Positions 23,205-31,090 of a stretch of 64,000 nucleotides of DNA are shown one piece after another. Within the stretch, counting starts at the first letter, position 1. Each line of letters begins with the position of its first letter. Under the pieces are notes generated by a model, which was not told where the DNA came from, did not search any database, and saw nothing but the letters and a program-made list of their open reading frames with translations. Both the position numbers and the translations under genes were made by a program. Source of the stretch: WHSW01 sp033856255 (GTDB taxonomy: Bacteria > Actinomycetota > Thermoleophilia > Solirubrobacterales > 70-9); contig JAWVFH010000008.1 in NCBI GenBank assembly GCA_033856255.1, forward strand, positions 1-64,000. The letters are read 5' to 3'.

Positions 23205-24080
23205 TTGTCCACTCGCGCCCGCATCTTCGTCCGTCAGAACGTCATCGGCCTCGTCGCGCTCTTCGTCGCGCTCAGCGGCACCGCGCTCGCTCTGCCGGGG
23301 AAGAACACGGTCGACTCGGGTGACATCAAGCCGGCCAACGTGACGAGCAGCGACCTGGCTCCCGACTCGGTCGACTCCTCCAAGGTCGTGGACAACTCGA
23401 TCACCGGCGACGAGGTCAAGGAAGGCTCGCTCGGTCAGGTCCCGAGCGCCGCGAACGCCGCCCAGGCGACGACCGCCACCACGGCAACGACCGCGGGCGA
23501 CGCGAACACCCTCGACGGCCACGACTCGGATTTCTTCCTCCAGTTCGGCTCTGAGGCCGGCGGCGACCTGACCGGCCACTACCCCACCCCCTCGGTCGCG
23601 CGGAATGCGATCAGCGGCAACCAGATCGAGGACGACACCCTGAGCTCCGATGACATCGGCAACCTCGACGTCTTGGCCGCCATCGCGCCCGAGACCTGCA
23701 ACGACTCGACCGTGGGAGCCGGCGGCGCGGCAAACTGCCTCTCCGGACTTCTCCCGCCAACGCCGTTCTCGATCGCCTTCACCTGCGAGGACACCGGCGC
23801 CAACCGAATCGCCCAGATCCTGATCGAGGACGTCAACACGGGCGAGAGCTGGGCGGTCGACAGCGACGGACCGAACGGAGCCGCGGATCAGACTCTCGTC
23901 GGTGCCAACGGGACCGCCGATCAGAGAGTCCTCGCCTCGGCCGGGCCGACGGCCACCCCCCATTTCCAGGGTGGCGATTTCATGGCCCTCGCCAACGGCC
24001 ACATCCTCAGCGGGGAGATCGCGGTCGGCACCAACGTATTCGGGTCGGACTGCGCGTCCGCGTTCAGCCTCGTCGGGTAG
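23205..24080 (+). CDS. Secreted stalk-like repeat protein with FVALSGTA signal
   Basis: 291 residues, TTG start with a strong AAGGAGG Shine-Dalgarno 4 nt upstream, unlike most neighbours. The N-terminus (RQNVIGLVALFVALSGTALALPG) is the signal typical of a large Thermoleophilia secreted-protein group. Residues 33-80 are repeats of the form DI-x-SxDL-x-DSV-x-SSKV-x-NSITGDEV, suggesting a beta-helical or fibrous stalk; GGDLTGHYPTPSVARNAISG is a phrase also seen in tail-fibre-like proteins. The C-terminal 120 residues with four cysteines form an unrecognised compact domain. Surface adhesion is a guess. Confidence 0.75.
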   Translation: MSTRARIFVRQNVIGLVALFVALSGTALALPGKNTVDSGDIKPANVTSSDLAPDSVDSSKVVDNSITGDEVKEGSLGQVPSAANAAQATTATTATTAGDANTLDGHDSDFFLQFGSEAGGDLTGHYPTPSVARNAISGNQIEDDTLSSDDIGNLDVLAAIAPETCNDSTVGAGGAANCLSGLLPPTPFSIAFTCEDTGANRIAQILIEDVNTGESWAVDSDGPNGAADQTLVGANGTADQRVLASAGPTATPHFQGGDFMALANGHILSGEIAVGTNVFGSDCASAFSLVG

Positions 24081-24082
24081 TG

Positions 24083-25099
24083 CTAACCGGCGGGGTTGGG
24101 CGCGACCTCGACCGGCTCGCCGCCGCGCATCCAGTGCGCCTCGGGCGAGGGCGGCGTGTCGCGCAGGTACCACTCGGCGTCGAGCGCGCCCATACAGCCC
24201 GTGCCGGCGGCGGTGACGGCCTGCCGGTAGGTGCGGTCGACCAGGTCGCCGACCGCGAACACGCCGGCGAGCTTCGTCCGAGTCGACTTGTCCTCGGTGA
24301 GGACGTAGCCCTCCTCGTCGGTTTCGACCTGGCCGGCGACCAGCTCGGAGCGCGGGAGGTGGCCGATGGCGATGAAGGCGCCGCCGACCTCGAGCTCCTC
24401 GGTCTCGCTGGTCTCGGCGTTGCGGAGCCGGATTGCGCGCAGCTTGCCGTCCTCGCCGGCGAGGAACTCCTCGGGGACGAACGGCGTCTTGAACTCGATG
24501 TTCGGCTGCTCACCGGCGCGGTCGCGCATGATCTTCGAGGCCCGATACTCGCCGCGGCGGTGGATCGAGGTCAGCTTGTCGGCGTACTTGGAGATGAAGA
24601 TCGCGTCCTCCATCGCCGAGTCGCCGCCGCCGATCACGGCGACGTCCTCACCCTTGAAGAAGGCGCCGTCGCAGACGCCGCAGGTCGAGACGCCCTTGCC
24701 GCCGAGCTCGAGCTCGCCGGGGAGGCCGAGCCGGCGCGGCTCGGCGCCCATCGCCAGGATGATCGCCTTGGCCGCGTACTCGTCGTCGCCGACGAAGACC
24801 CGCTGGACATCGCCGTCCGAGAGCTCGACGCGGTCCGCGTCGTCGGTGATGAAGCGGGTGCCGAACTTCTCCGCCTGGGCGCGGAACTCGTTCATCATCT
24901 CCGGCCCCATGATCCCGTCGGGATAACCGGGGTAGTTCTCGACGTCGGTCGTGTTCTGGAGCTGGCCACCCCAGCGGAAGCCCTCGATCACCAGCGGCTC
25001 GAGGTTCGCTCGCGCCGCGTAGAGGGCGGCGGTGTAGCCGGCGGGGCCGCCGCCGAGGATGATCAGGTTCTCGGTCTTCTCAGGCATGTCGTTGCTCAT
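24083..25099 (-). CDS. trxB: Thioredoxin reductase
   Basis: 338 residues. FAD site LIILGGGPAGYTAALYAARA, redox pair C140-G-V-C143 in STCGVCDGAF, NADPH site VAVIGGGDSAMEDA followed by HRR, and the C-terminal FAD motif GVFAVGDLVDRTYRQAVTAAGTG are complete. It reduces thioredoxin with NADPH in the cytosol. No trxA is adjacent. Tail-to-tail with the secreted protein gene, with 2 bp between stops. A TAGACC box lies 7 nt before the start, and a 9-bp palindrome sits further upstream (25128-25150). Confidence 0.95.
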   Translation of the reverse strand: MSNDMPEKTENLIILGGGPAGYTAALYAARANLEPLVIEGFRWGGQLQNTTDVENYPGYPDGIMGPEMMNEFRAQAEKFGTRFITDDADRVELSDGDVQRVFVGDDEYAAKAIILAMGAEPRRLGLPGELELGGKGVSTCGVCDGAFFKGEDVAVIGGGDSAMEDAIFISKYADKLTSIHRRGEYRASKIMRDRAGEQPNIEFKTPFVPEEFLAGEDGKLRAIRLRNAETSETEELEVGGAFIAIGHLPRSELVAGQVETDEEGYVLTEDKSTRTKLAGVFAVGDLVDRTYRQAVTAAGTGCMGALDAEWYLRDTPPSPEAHWMRGGEPVEVAPNPAG

Positions 25100-25106
25100 A
25101 ACAGTA

Positions 25107-25112
25107 GGTCTA
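25107..25112 (-). promoter_or_regulatory. Putative -10 box TAGACC upstream of trxB
   Basis: Read on the minus strand, TAGACC ends 7 nt before the ATG at 25099. A second candidate, TAGACT, lies 10 nt further upstream. Confidence 0.35.
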
Positions 25113-25127
25113 TCAAGAGTCTAGTGT

Positions 25128-25150
25128 GTTACTTCACTTTATGAAGTAAC
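25128..25150. repeat. Perfect 9-bp inverted repeat straddling a stop codon
   Basis: GTTACTTCA and TGAAGTAAC flank a 5-bp loop. The element overlaps the stop codon of the flippase-like gene and lies 29 bp upstream of the trxB start. There is no T-run as in a rho-independent terminator. It could be an operator for trxB or part of a terminator. Confidence 0.55.
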
Positions 25151-26341
25151 GGCGGCGGAACCGGCCAGCGGCTCCCCGACTTCGGACTCGCCAGCGGTCG
25201 GCGTGCGGGTCTGCTCCCAGCGGTGCACGGTCTTGCGCAGCTGCAGGAAGGCGACGATCCCGGGCGGGATCGGAAGCCAGAAGGCGAGGATCCGGTAAAG
25301 GAGGATCGCGGCGAAGATCCCCTGCACGTCGAAGAGCGCGAAGGCGCCCAGCAGCCCAGCGTCCACGCCACCGACGCCGCCGGGCAGCGGGATCAGGTTG
25401 GCGAACATGCCGAGGAAGAACGCCTGGACGACGACCGCGAGCTGGACCGAGACGCCGAACGCCTTGAACGACGCCCAGAGGATGCCGATCTGGGCGGCCC
25501 AGAAGCCGATCGCCCCGAGGATCGCGAGGGTTCCGCGCGACGGTTCGCGGACGAAGGCGAGCGCCTCGCGAACGCCGATCGAGGCGGTCGACGGAACGGT
25601 CGCCAGCCGGCGCGCCATCCGTCCCCAGAGGTGCTCCTCGGTGGCCTCGGAGAACCGCCGCTCGAGGTCGCCGGGCACGAGCGCCATGAGCAGGAAGACG
25701 ATGATCACCCCGCCGCCGATCGCCGCGGGGACGATCGTCAGGCCGGCCGGCGCCGGGACGTCGAAGACGCCGCTGCTCATCAGGATCCCGTTGATCAGCA
25801 GCGTGAGCATGTAGACGGCGTAGAGCAGGACGAGGAAGGCGACCATCCGGGCCGCGGTCTCCTTGCGCGGCATCCCCGCCTTGCGCAGCGCCCAGTAGGT
25901 GAGCACGATGCCTCCGGCGCCGCCGGCGGAGAACAGTCGCGTCGCCGCCAGCCCGGCCATCGTGATGTCGTAGGAGTCCTTCCAGCGCAGCTGCACGCGC
26001 TCGCCGACGACGCCCTTGAACAACGCGACGTAGGCGCCGAACATCACGAACGCGAAGCCGACGGCGACGACGATCCAACCCACGCTCGCGTCGGCGAGCT
26101 TCGCGCTCGCGTCCTGGTCTTCGAGGATCTTCGGCAGCAGCACGTAGATCCCGACGACCAAGACGACGACCAGCAGAAAGCTCTGGGCGAGGCGCTTCGG
26201 GTTCTCGAAGAACGCCGGCTCGTCCGCGTCCGCGTCCGCGTCCGCCTCCTCCCCGGCGGCGAGCGGTACGTCCGCGGGCGCCTTCAGCGCGGGATCGAGC
26301 TCGTCCCCATGAGCCCCCTCATTCGCATCGATCCGTGACAT
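25139..26341 (-). CDS. Lysylphosphatidylglycerol synthase TM region/UPF0104-type membrane protein
   Basis: 400 residues. An acidic N-terminus with a (DA)n run encoded by a hexanucleotide repeat is followed by about eight membrane helices. The segments SAGGAGGIVLTYWALRKAGMPRKETAARMVAF and ANLIPLPGGVGGVDAGLLGAFALF are the conserved motifs of the YbhN/AglD/MprF-N superfamily of flippase-like proteins. It probably handles a lipid or lipid-linked sugar. The downstream PAP2-type phosphatase gene on the same strand is consistent with a lipid role. Confidence 0.82.
   Translation of the reverse strand: MSRIDANEGAHGDELDPALKAPADVPLAAGEEADADADADEPAFFENPKRLAQSFLLVVVLVVGIYVLLPKILEDQDASAKLADASVGWIVVAVGFAFVMFGAYVALFKGVVGERVQLRWKDSYDITMAGLAATRLFSAGGAGGIVLTYWALRKAGMPRKETAARMVAFLVLLYAVYMLTLLINGILMSSGVFDVPAPAGLTIVPAAIGGGVIIVFLLMALVPGDLERRFSEATEEHLWGRMARRLATVPSTASIGVREALAFVREPSRGTLAILGAIGFWAAQIGILWASFKAFGVSVQLAVVVQAFFLGMFANLIPLPGGVGGVDAGLLGAFALFDVQGIFAAILLYRILAFWLPIPPGIVAFLQLRKTVHRWEQTRTPTAGESEVGEPLAGSAAVTS
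26222..26245. repeat. GTCCGC hexanucleotide repeat, four copies
   Basis: Four perfect copies of GTCCGC inside the flippase-like gene encode an Ala-Asp run in the N-terminal cytosolic leader. Copy-number changes would stay in frame. Confidence 0.8.
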
Positions 26342-26381
26342 GCGGGCCCTGATCTTCGCAGGCCCGTCCGTCAGCTTCGCC

Positions 26382-27347
26382 TCAGGCGGGGGCCGCCAGC
26401 CGCTCCAAACGCCGCAGAACGCGGTTGACGCCCTCCACCAGCGGCTCGACCAGCGGCTCGCCGCGGCGCACCGCGATCACCAGCGCCGCGCCCGCGAGCA
26501 GGTCGGTGACGTAGTGCTCGCCGAGGTAGACGAGCGCGAAGCCGAGCGTGCCGGCGTATCCCCAGCCGAGGGCTCCGGGCACCGGCCCGGCCTCGGTGAG
26601 CAGGATCGCGGCCATCAGCGAGGTGGCGAAGTGAAGCGAGGGCATCGCCGCCCAGGGGTTGCTGTTGAAGGCGTCGTAGAGCGGCTCCCAGGCGTCGCGC
26701 CACAGCTGCTCGCCGGCATCGGCCATGATCCGGCGGACCTGGGGCCCTTCCGTCTCCGCCGGGGCATCGATGTAACCCTGCTCGGCCGCCCACCACGGGG
26801 GCGCCGTCGGCACGGCGAAGTAGATCGCGCAACCGAGGTCGTAGGTCGCCGCGAGCTGGCGGGCGGCGCGCGGAAAGCGATCCAGGTCGCGTGCCTGAAC
26901 GTACAGCAGCGCCAGGTGGGGCTCCATGAACCAGGCCCAGTGGATCACCGAGAGTAAGCGATCGAGCCTCGTCACCTCGCCCGGGCGGCTGAACGCGCGC
27001 TGCAGGCGCGCGTTGGGAAGCTGCCCGAGGCCGAGGATCCGGTCGGCGACGATCGGATAACGGATCCGCAGGCGGCGCCGCAGCGCCTCGGGATCGTCGT
27101 AGGGGAGCTCGTGGGCCATCGCGAAGCCCCACATCTGCAGCGTGAACAGCGCGATGTCGCGGCCACGGGTGCGCGGGCGGAGAACCGCGATCGCCATCGG
27201 GCCCGCGACCATCGCGCCCAGCGTCACGCCGGCGGGGATGCGGCGGCGGCGGCGAACCAGGGGCATTGCGACGGCGCCGGCGACGGCGACGGCGGCCGCG
27301 AGTCGGACGGCCGTGCGCGTCGCGGGTGAGGGACGGTGGGGTCGCAA
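26382..27347 (-). CDS. PAP2-superfamily (inositolphosphotransferase-like) membrane protein
   Basis: 321 residues from TTG 27347. Membrane helices near the N-terminus (LAAAVAVAGAVAM, GVTLGAMVAGPMAIAVL) are followed by the phosphatase motifs C2 AMPSLHFATSL and C3 YLGEHYVTDLLAG, supplying the two catalytic His and the Asp. The arrangement resembles Aur1/Ipt1-type members, which transfer head groups on phosphosphingolipids, and lipid phosphate phosphatases. TTG 27347 is chosen because a TATACT box ends 8 nt upstream; the longer upstream frame would run through the divergent epimerase gene. Confidence 0.85.
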   Translation of the reverse strand: MRPHRPSPATRTAVRLAAAVAVAGAVAMPLVRRRRRIPAGVTLGAMVAGPMAIAVLRPRTRGRDIALFTLQMWGFAMAHELPYDDPEALRRRLRIRYPIVADRILGLGQLPNARLQRAFSRPGEVTRLDRLLSVIHWAWFMEPHLALLYVQARDLDRFPRAARQLAATYDLGCAIYFAVPTAPPWWAAEQGYIDAPAETEGPQVRRIMADAGEQLWRDAWEPLYDAFNSNPWAAMPSLHFATSLMAAILLTEAGPVPGALGWGYAGTLGFALVYLGEHYVTDLLAGAALVIAVRRGEPLVEPLVEGVNRVLRRLERLAAPA

Positions 27348-27355
27348 GGCGGGCG

Positions 27356-27361
27356 AGTATA
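27356..27361 (-). promoter_or_regulatory. Putative leaderless -10 box TATACT sharing bases with a divergent box
   Basis: Read on the minus strand, TATACT ends 8 nt before the TTG at 27347. It shares four bases (TATA) with the plus-strand TATAAG. Confidence 0.5.
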
Positions 27362-27363
27362 AG
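27358..27363 (+). promoter_or_regulatory. Putative leaderless -10 box TATAAG sharing bases with a divergent box
   Basis: TATAAG ends 6 nt before the GTG at 27370. Only 22 bp separate the two divergent start codons. Confidence 0.5.
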
Positions 27364-27369
27364 TCGCGG

Positions 27370-28365
27370 GTGGCGACGAGCAGGCCTTTCGAGGGCATCC
27401 GGGCGGCGGTCACCGGCGCCGGCGGGTTCATCGGCGGCGCGGCCGCCCGCCGCCTGTTCGCCGAGGGGGCCGAGGTGGTCGGGATCGACCTCGCGCCGGG
27501 AGCCGCCGGGCCGCTCGCCGAGGCCGGGATCGAGCCCGCGATCTGCGACGTCACCGACCGCGAGGCGCTCGCCGAGGCCCTCGGCGGGGTCGGGCTCGTC
27601 ATCCACACCGCCGCCTTCGTCCACGAATGGGGCGAGATGGAGGACTTCGTCCGCGTCAACGTCCGCGGCACGGCGACCGTGCTCGACGCCGCCGCCGAGG
27701 CGGGCTGTGAGCGCGTCGTCCACGTCAGCTCGGTGGTCGTCTACGGCTACCACGCCCGCGGCGAGCAGGACGAGGGCGCCCACCTGCGCAGCTACGGGAT
27801 CCCCTATATCGACACCAAGTCCGCTTCCGACCGGCTGGCCCGCCGGCGGGGCGCGGTCGTCGTCCGCCCGGGCGACGTCTACGGCCCCGGGTCGGTCCCC
27901 TGGCTGGTGCGGCCGCTCGAGCTCGCGCGCGCCGGCCGGCTCGTGGTCCCCGGCTCCGGCGACGGCACGATGTTGCCGGTCTACGTCGACGATCTCGTCG
28001 CCGCGCTGCTCGCCGCCGCCGAGCGGGGCGACCCGGGCCAGGCCTACGCCGCCTGGGACGGTTCCCCGGTCAGCTTTCACGAGTACTTCAGCCGGATCGC
28101 CGAGATCGCCGGCACGCCACCCCCGCGGCGCGTGCCACGTCCCCTGCTCGAGCTCGCCGGCGCGGCGGCGGAGCGCTGGGCGAAGCGGCGCGGAGCGGCA
28201 CCGCCGTTCACCTCCCGCTCGGCCACCTTCATCGACCGCCGCGGCAGCGTCTCGATCGAGCGCGCCCGCAACGAGCTCGGCTGGGAGCCTCAGGTGAGCC
28301 TCGACGAGGGCCTGCGGCGCTGCGCGCTGTGGGCGGCGGGCGTCGGGGCGCCTGTTGACGAATAG
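27370..28365 (+). CDS. NAD-dependent epimerase/dehydratase (extended SDR)
   Basis: 331 residues, GTG start. Extended-SDR motifs: AAVTGAGGFIGGAAARRLF (NAD loop), HTAAFVHEWG, VHVSSVVVYG and the catalytic YIDTK, then VVRPGDVYGPGSVPWL and the C-terminal NELGWEPQVSLDEGLRRC. It resembles 3-beta-hydroxysteroid dehydrogenase/UDP-sugar epimerase relatives; the substrate is open. Divergent from the PAP2 gene with a shared promoter region, and 12 bp upstream of the oxidase-like operon, which has its own TAGAAT box. Confidence 0.87.
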   Translation: MATSRPFEGIRAAVTGAGGFIGGAAARRLFAEGAEVVGIDLAPGAAGPLAEAGIEPAICDVTDREALAEALGGVGLVIHTAAFVHEWGEMEDFVRVNVRGTATVLDAAAEAGCERVVHVSSVVVYGYHARGEQDEGAHLRSYGIPYIDTKSASDRLARRRGAVVVRPGDVYGPGSVPWLVRPLELARAGRLVVPGSGDGTMLPVYVDDLVAALLAAAERGDPGQAYAAWDGSPVSFHEYFSRIAEIAGTPPPRRVPRPLLELAGAAAERWAKRRGAAPPFTSRSATFIDRRGSVSIERARNELGWEPQVSLDEGLRRCALWAAGVGAPVDE

Positions 28366-28368
28366 AAT
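28363..28368 (+). promoter_or_regulatory. Putative leaderless -10 box TAGAAT for the oxidase-like operon
   Basis: TAGAAT ends 9 nt before the TTG at 28378. Its first three bases are the TAG stop of the epimerase gene. Confidence 0.45.
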
Positions 28369-28377
28369 GGCGCCGCC

Positions 28378-29283
28378 TTGAGCCGACGGACGATCTCGCT
28401 CGCCGCCCTCACCGCCCTGCTCGCGCTCGCGTGGGCGGCTGCGCCTGCCTACGCGATCGACCTCACCCCTCCCGAGCCGCACTCGCCGAACGCCGACGCG
28501 ATCCACTCCAGCTACGTGGTCATGCTCGTCGTCACGGTGATCATCGCCGTGATCGTCAACGGCGCCCTGATCGCGGCGGTCGTCCGCTTCCGCGAGCGCC
28601 GGGGAGTCGAGCCGGCCCGGTTCACCGCCGGCCGGGGCGCCTTCCGCCCGGTGCTGGCGGTGCTCGGCCTGATGGCGATCGCGATCTTCGTCTTCGGCGT
28701 CGTCAAGACCAACGACGCCCGTTCGGTCGAGCCCTCCGGTCCTGACGGCCTCGGCGGCGGCCAGACCGCCCAGGTCGGGGTCAAGGGATTGCCACCGGTC
28801 TCGATCCTCACCGAGCAGTCAGCGACTGGCGATCAGGCGGCCTCCGGCTCCGCGCCGACCGATACGAGCCCCCTGCAGATCAACGCGATCGCTCAGCAGT
28901 GGCTGTGGCGGTTCGAGTACCCCGGCGGACGTCCCGGCGAGCGCACCTTCTCCTACGGCGAGCTCGTCGTCCCGGTCGACACCCCGGTGATCCTCAACAT
29001 CAGCTCCACCGACGTCCTTCACAGCTGGTGGGTGCCGGCGCTCGGCGGCCAGGTGCAGGCCTCGCCCGGTGAGGTCGTGCAGACCTGGTTCAAGGCCGAC
29101 GAGGTGGGCCGCTACGCCGGCGCCTCGACCGTCTACTCCGGGACCAGCTTCCCTGCGATGCGGGCCTGGGTCCGCGTCGTCACCGTGCCGGAGTACCAGG
29201 CCTACATCGAGCGGCTCGGCCAGGATCTGAAGAAGTCGCAGGACATCATCTTCCAGGCGCAGAAGTCGCAGGACTCACAATGA
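28378..29283 (+). CDS. Cytochrome c oxidase subunit II homologue lacking the CuA site
   Basis: 301 residues: signal peptide (AAPAYA), two membrane helices (about 44-69 and 90-109) and a cupredoxin domain beginning PLQINAIAQQWLWRFEY. It aligns well with the intact subunit II encoded at 40424-41224, but of the six CuA ligands only H215 (DVLHSWW) and M261 remain; the two Cys are S250 and S254, the backbone Glu is V252 and the second His is F258. It cannot bind CuA in the usual way. The insert at about 115-160 is Gly/Ser-rich. It overlaps the subunit I-like gene by 4 bp. Confidence 0.9.
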   Translation: MSRRTISLAALTALLALAWAAAPAYAIDLTPPEPHSPNADAIHSSYVVMLVVTVIIAVIVNGALIAAVVRFRERRGVEPARFTAGRGAFRPVLAVLGLMAIAIFVFGVVKTNDARSVEPSGPDGLGGGQTAQVGVKGLPPVSILTEQSATGDQAASGSAPTDTSPLQINAIAQQWLWRFEYPGGRPGERTFSYGELVVPVDTPVILNISSTDVLHSWWVPALGGQVQASPGEVVQTWFKADEVGRYAGASTVYSGTSFPAMRAWVRVVTVPEYQAYIERLGQDLKKSQDIIFQAQKSQDSQ

Positions 29284-31085
29284 CCCCACCCACCGGCACG
29301 ACCACCGCCAGGCGCCCGGAGATCGTCACCCGCGGCGTCCCCGTCCAACGCCAGGACTGGATCGAGCGGGCGACGAGCGCCGACCACAAGAGCGTGGCGC
29401 TGATGTGGATCGCGACCTCGCTCACCTTCCTGGCGCTTGCCGCGGCCCAGTTCTGCCTCATGCGGGTGCAACTGATCGTGCCGGAGAACACGCTCATCAA
29501 GCCCGAGATCTTCGACCGGCTGCTGACCGCCTCCACGATCACCTTCGTCGTCCTCGCCTGCCTGCCGCTGATGCTCGGCCTGATCGGCTACATCGTGCCC
29601 CTGCAGATCGGCTCGCGGGGCGTCGCCCTGCCGAGGCTGAACCAGCTCGCCTACTACCTCTACCTGGCGGGCGGCGTGACGATCATGGGCAGCTTCCTCT
29701 ACAGCGTCCCGGAGACGGGGACGGCCGCGCTGCCGCCGCTCTCCACGCTCGTCTACTCGCCCTCCAACGGCGCCGACGCCTGGATCGCCGGGGTTGCGCT
29801 GGCCAGTCTCGGCTTCACCTGCTTTGCGATCAACCTCATCGCCACCCTGCGCAACATGCGGGCGCCCGGCCTCGCCTGGCGACGCCTGCCGCTGTTCAGC
29901 TGGGCGGCGACCGTGATCGGCTGGATCCTGGTCCTGATCGGGCCGCTGATGATCGCGGCGCTGACGATGCTCGAGATCGACCGTCACTTCGACGGGATCT
30001 TCTTCGACTCGCAGGAGGGCGGCGCGCCGCTGCTCTACGAGCACCTCTCCTACATCTTCCTGACCGGCATCTACCTGAGCGTCTTCCTCGCCGCCGCCGG
30101 GGTGATCTCGGAGATCCTGCCGACCTTCGCCCGCAAGCCGATCTTCAGCCACCGGGCCGTGGCGAGCTCGTTCGTGGCCGTGGCGGTGCTCGGCATGCTC
30201 GCCTGGATGCAGAACATGTACATCGCCCCGCTCAACGAGGGCTGGCCGATCATGGCGATGGCCTTCGCCGTCGCGCTCTTGGTCCCGATCGGGGTCCTGT
30301 TCTACAACTGGATCGCGACGATCTGGGGCGGGGCGCTGGAGCTGCGCGCGGCCATCTGGTACGCGCTGGCGGCGATCGCGATGATGTCGCTCGGGCTGGC
30401 CGGCGAGCTCAGCTACTCGGTGATCCCGGTCGGCTGGGGGCTCGACTACACGACCGCGAGCCAGGGAGACACGCTCTACGTGCTGGTCGGCGGCGGCGTG
30501 ATCGGCGGCTTCGCCGCTCTGCACTACTGGTTCCCGAAGCTGTCGGGCCGCCTGATGGGCGAGGGCCTCGGCAAGGCGGCGCTGGTGACGATGGTGATCG
30601 GGCTCAACGTCTACGTCCTCTGCATGTTCCTCGCCGGCCTGGCGGGCCAGCCGGTCGACGTCTGGAAGTTCTACGAGGACGCCGGGGTCGACGGCTACAA
30701 CCTCGTCGGCTCGATCGGTGCGTTCATCCTCGTGCTGGGGATCCTGATCGAGCTCGCCAACGCCGCTCACAGCTGGCACGGCGGGCTCCCGGCGCGCGGG
30801 CACGACCCATGGGGCGGGGCGACGCTCGAGTGGTTCGCGCTCTCACCGCCGCCCCCGCACAACTTCGACGCCGTCCCGGATGTGCGCAGCACGGAGCCGC
30901 TGCACGATATTCGCGGCGCGGTCGCCTCCCGAGAGCGGGCCTTCACGCCACCGGCTGCGCCGGAGCCCGTCGCCACGGAGACGGCCCCGGAGGCCGAGCC
31001 CGCCGAGGCGCCGGAGACGGGCGCCGAGGAGCCCGACGACCCGCCGGCCGGCTCCGACGACGGCGGTAACGCCCCTCTATCCTGA
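29280..31085 (+). CDS. Heme-copper oxidase subunit I homologue lacking all heme and CuB ligands
   Basis: 601 residues, about 12 membrane helices. Homology to CtaD is unmistakable: TSADHKSVALMW, ALPRLNQLAYYLYLAGG, RAPGLAWRRLPLFSW, SEILPTFARKPIF, HYWFPKLSGR and the exit SPPPPHNFDAVP all match the canonical protein at 38465-40405. Every metal ligand is replaced: low-spin heme His to S85 and L399, CuB His to T262 and Q311/N312, high-spin heme His to D397; the cross-linked Tyr is L266 and the K-channel Lys is L340. The 60-residue tail is Pro/Glu-rich. It is intact, coupled to its subunit II and followed by ctaA and ctaB, so it looks maintained. No catalysis is expected; assembly, regulation or ion transport are guesses. 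Confidence 0.92.
   Translation: MTPPTGTTTARRPEIVTRGVPVQRQDWIERATSADHKSVALMWIATSLTFLALAAAQFCLMRVQLIVPENTLIKPEIFDRLLTASTITFVVLACLPLMLGLIGYIVPLQIGSRGVALPRLNQLAYYLYLAGGVTIMGSFLYSVPETGTAALPPLSTLVYSPSNGADAWIAGVALASLGFTCFAINLIATLRNMRAPGLAWRRLPLFSWAATVIGWILVLIGPLMIAALTMLEIDRHFDGIFFDSQEGGAPLLYEHLSYIFLTGIYLSVFLAAAGVISEILPTFARKPIFSHRAVASSFVAVAVLGMLAWMQNMYIAPLNEGWPIMAMAFAVALLVPIGVLFYNWIATIWGGALELRAAIWYALAAIAMMSLGLAGELSYSVIPVGWGLDYTTASQGDTLYVLVGGGVIGGFAALHYWFPKLSGRLMGEGLGKAALVTMVIGLNVYVLCMFLAGLAGQPVDVWKFYEDAGVDGYNLVGSIGAFILVLGILIELANAAHSWHGGLPARGHDPWGGATLEWFALSPPPPHNFDAVPDVRSTEPLHDIRGAVASRERAFTPPAAPEPVATETAPEAEPAEAPETGAEEPDDPPAGSDDGGNAPLS
31078..31083 (+). promoter_or_regulatory. Putative leaderless -10 box TATCCT for ctaA
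   Basis: TATCCT ends 7 nt before the ATG at 31091 and overlaps the stop codon of the upstream gene by one base. It suggests ctaA can also be transcribed on its own. Confidence 0.4.
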
Positions 31086-31090
31086 CCGCG

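Noticed and set aside
28378..31085. The ligand-free oxidase genes as pseudogenes
   Set aside because: Both frames are full length with no frameshift or stop, overlap by 4 bp, keep membrane topology and many conserved non-ligand residues, and sit in a compact operon. Decay would not be so selective for ligands.
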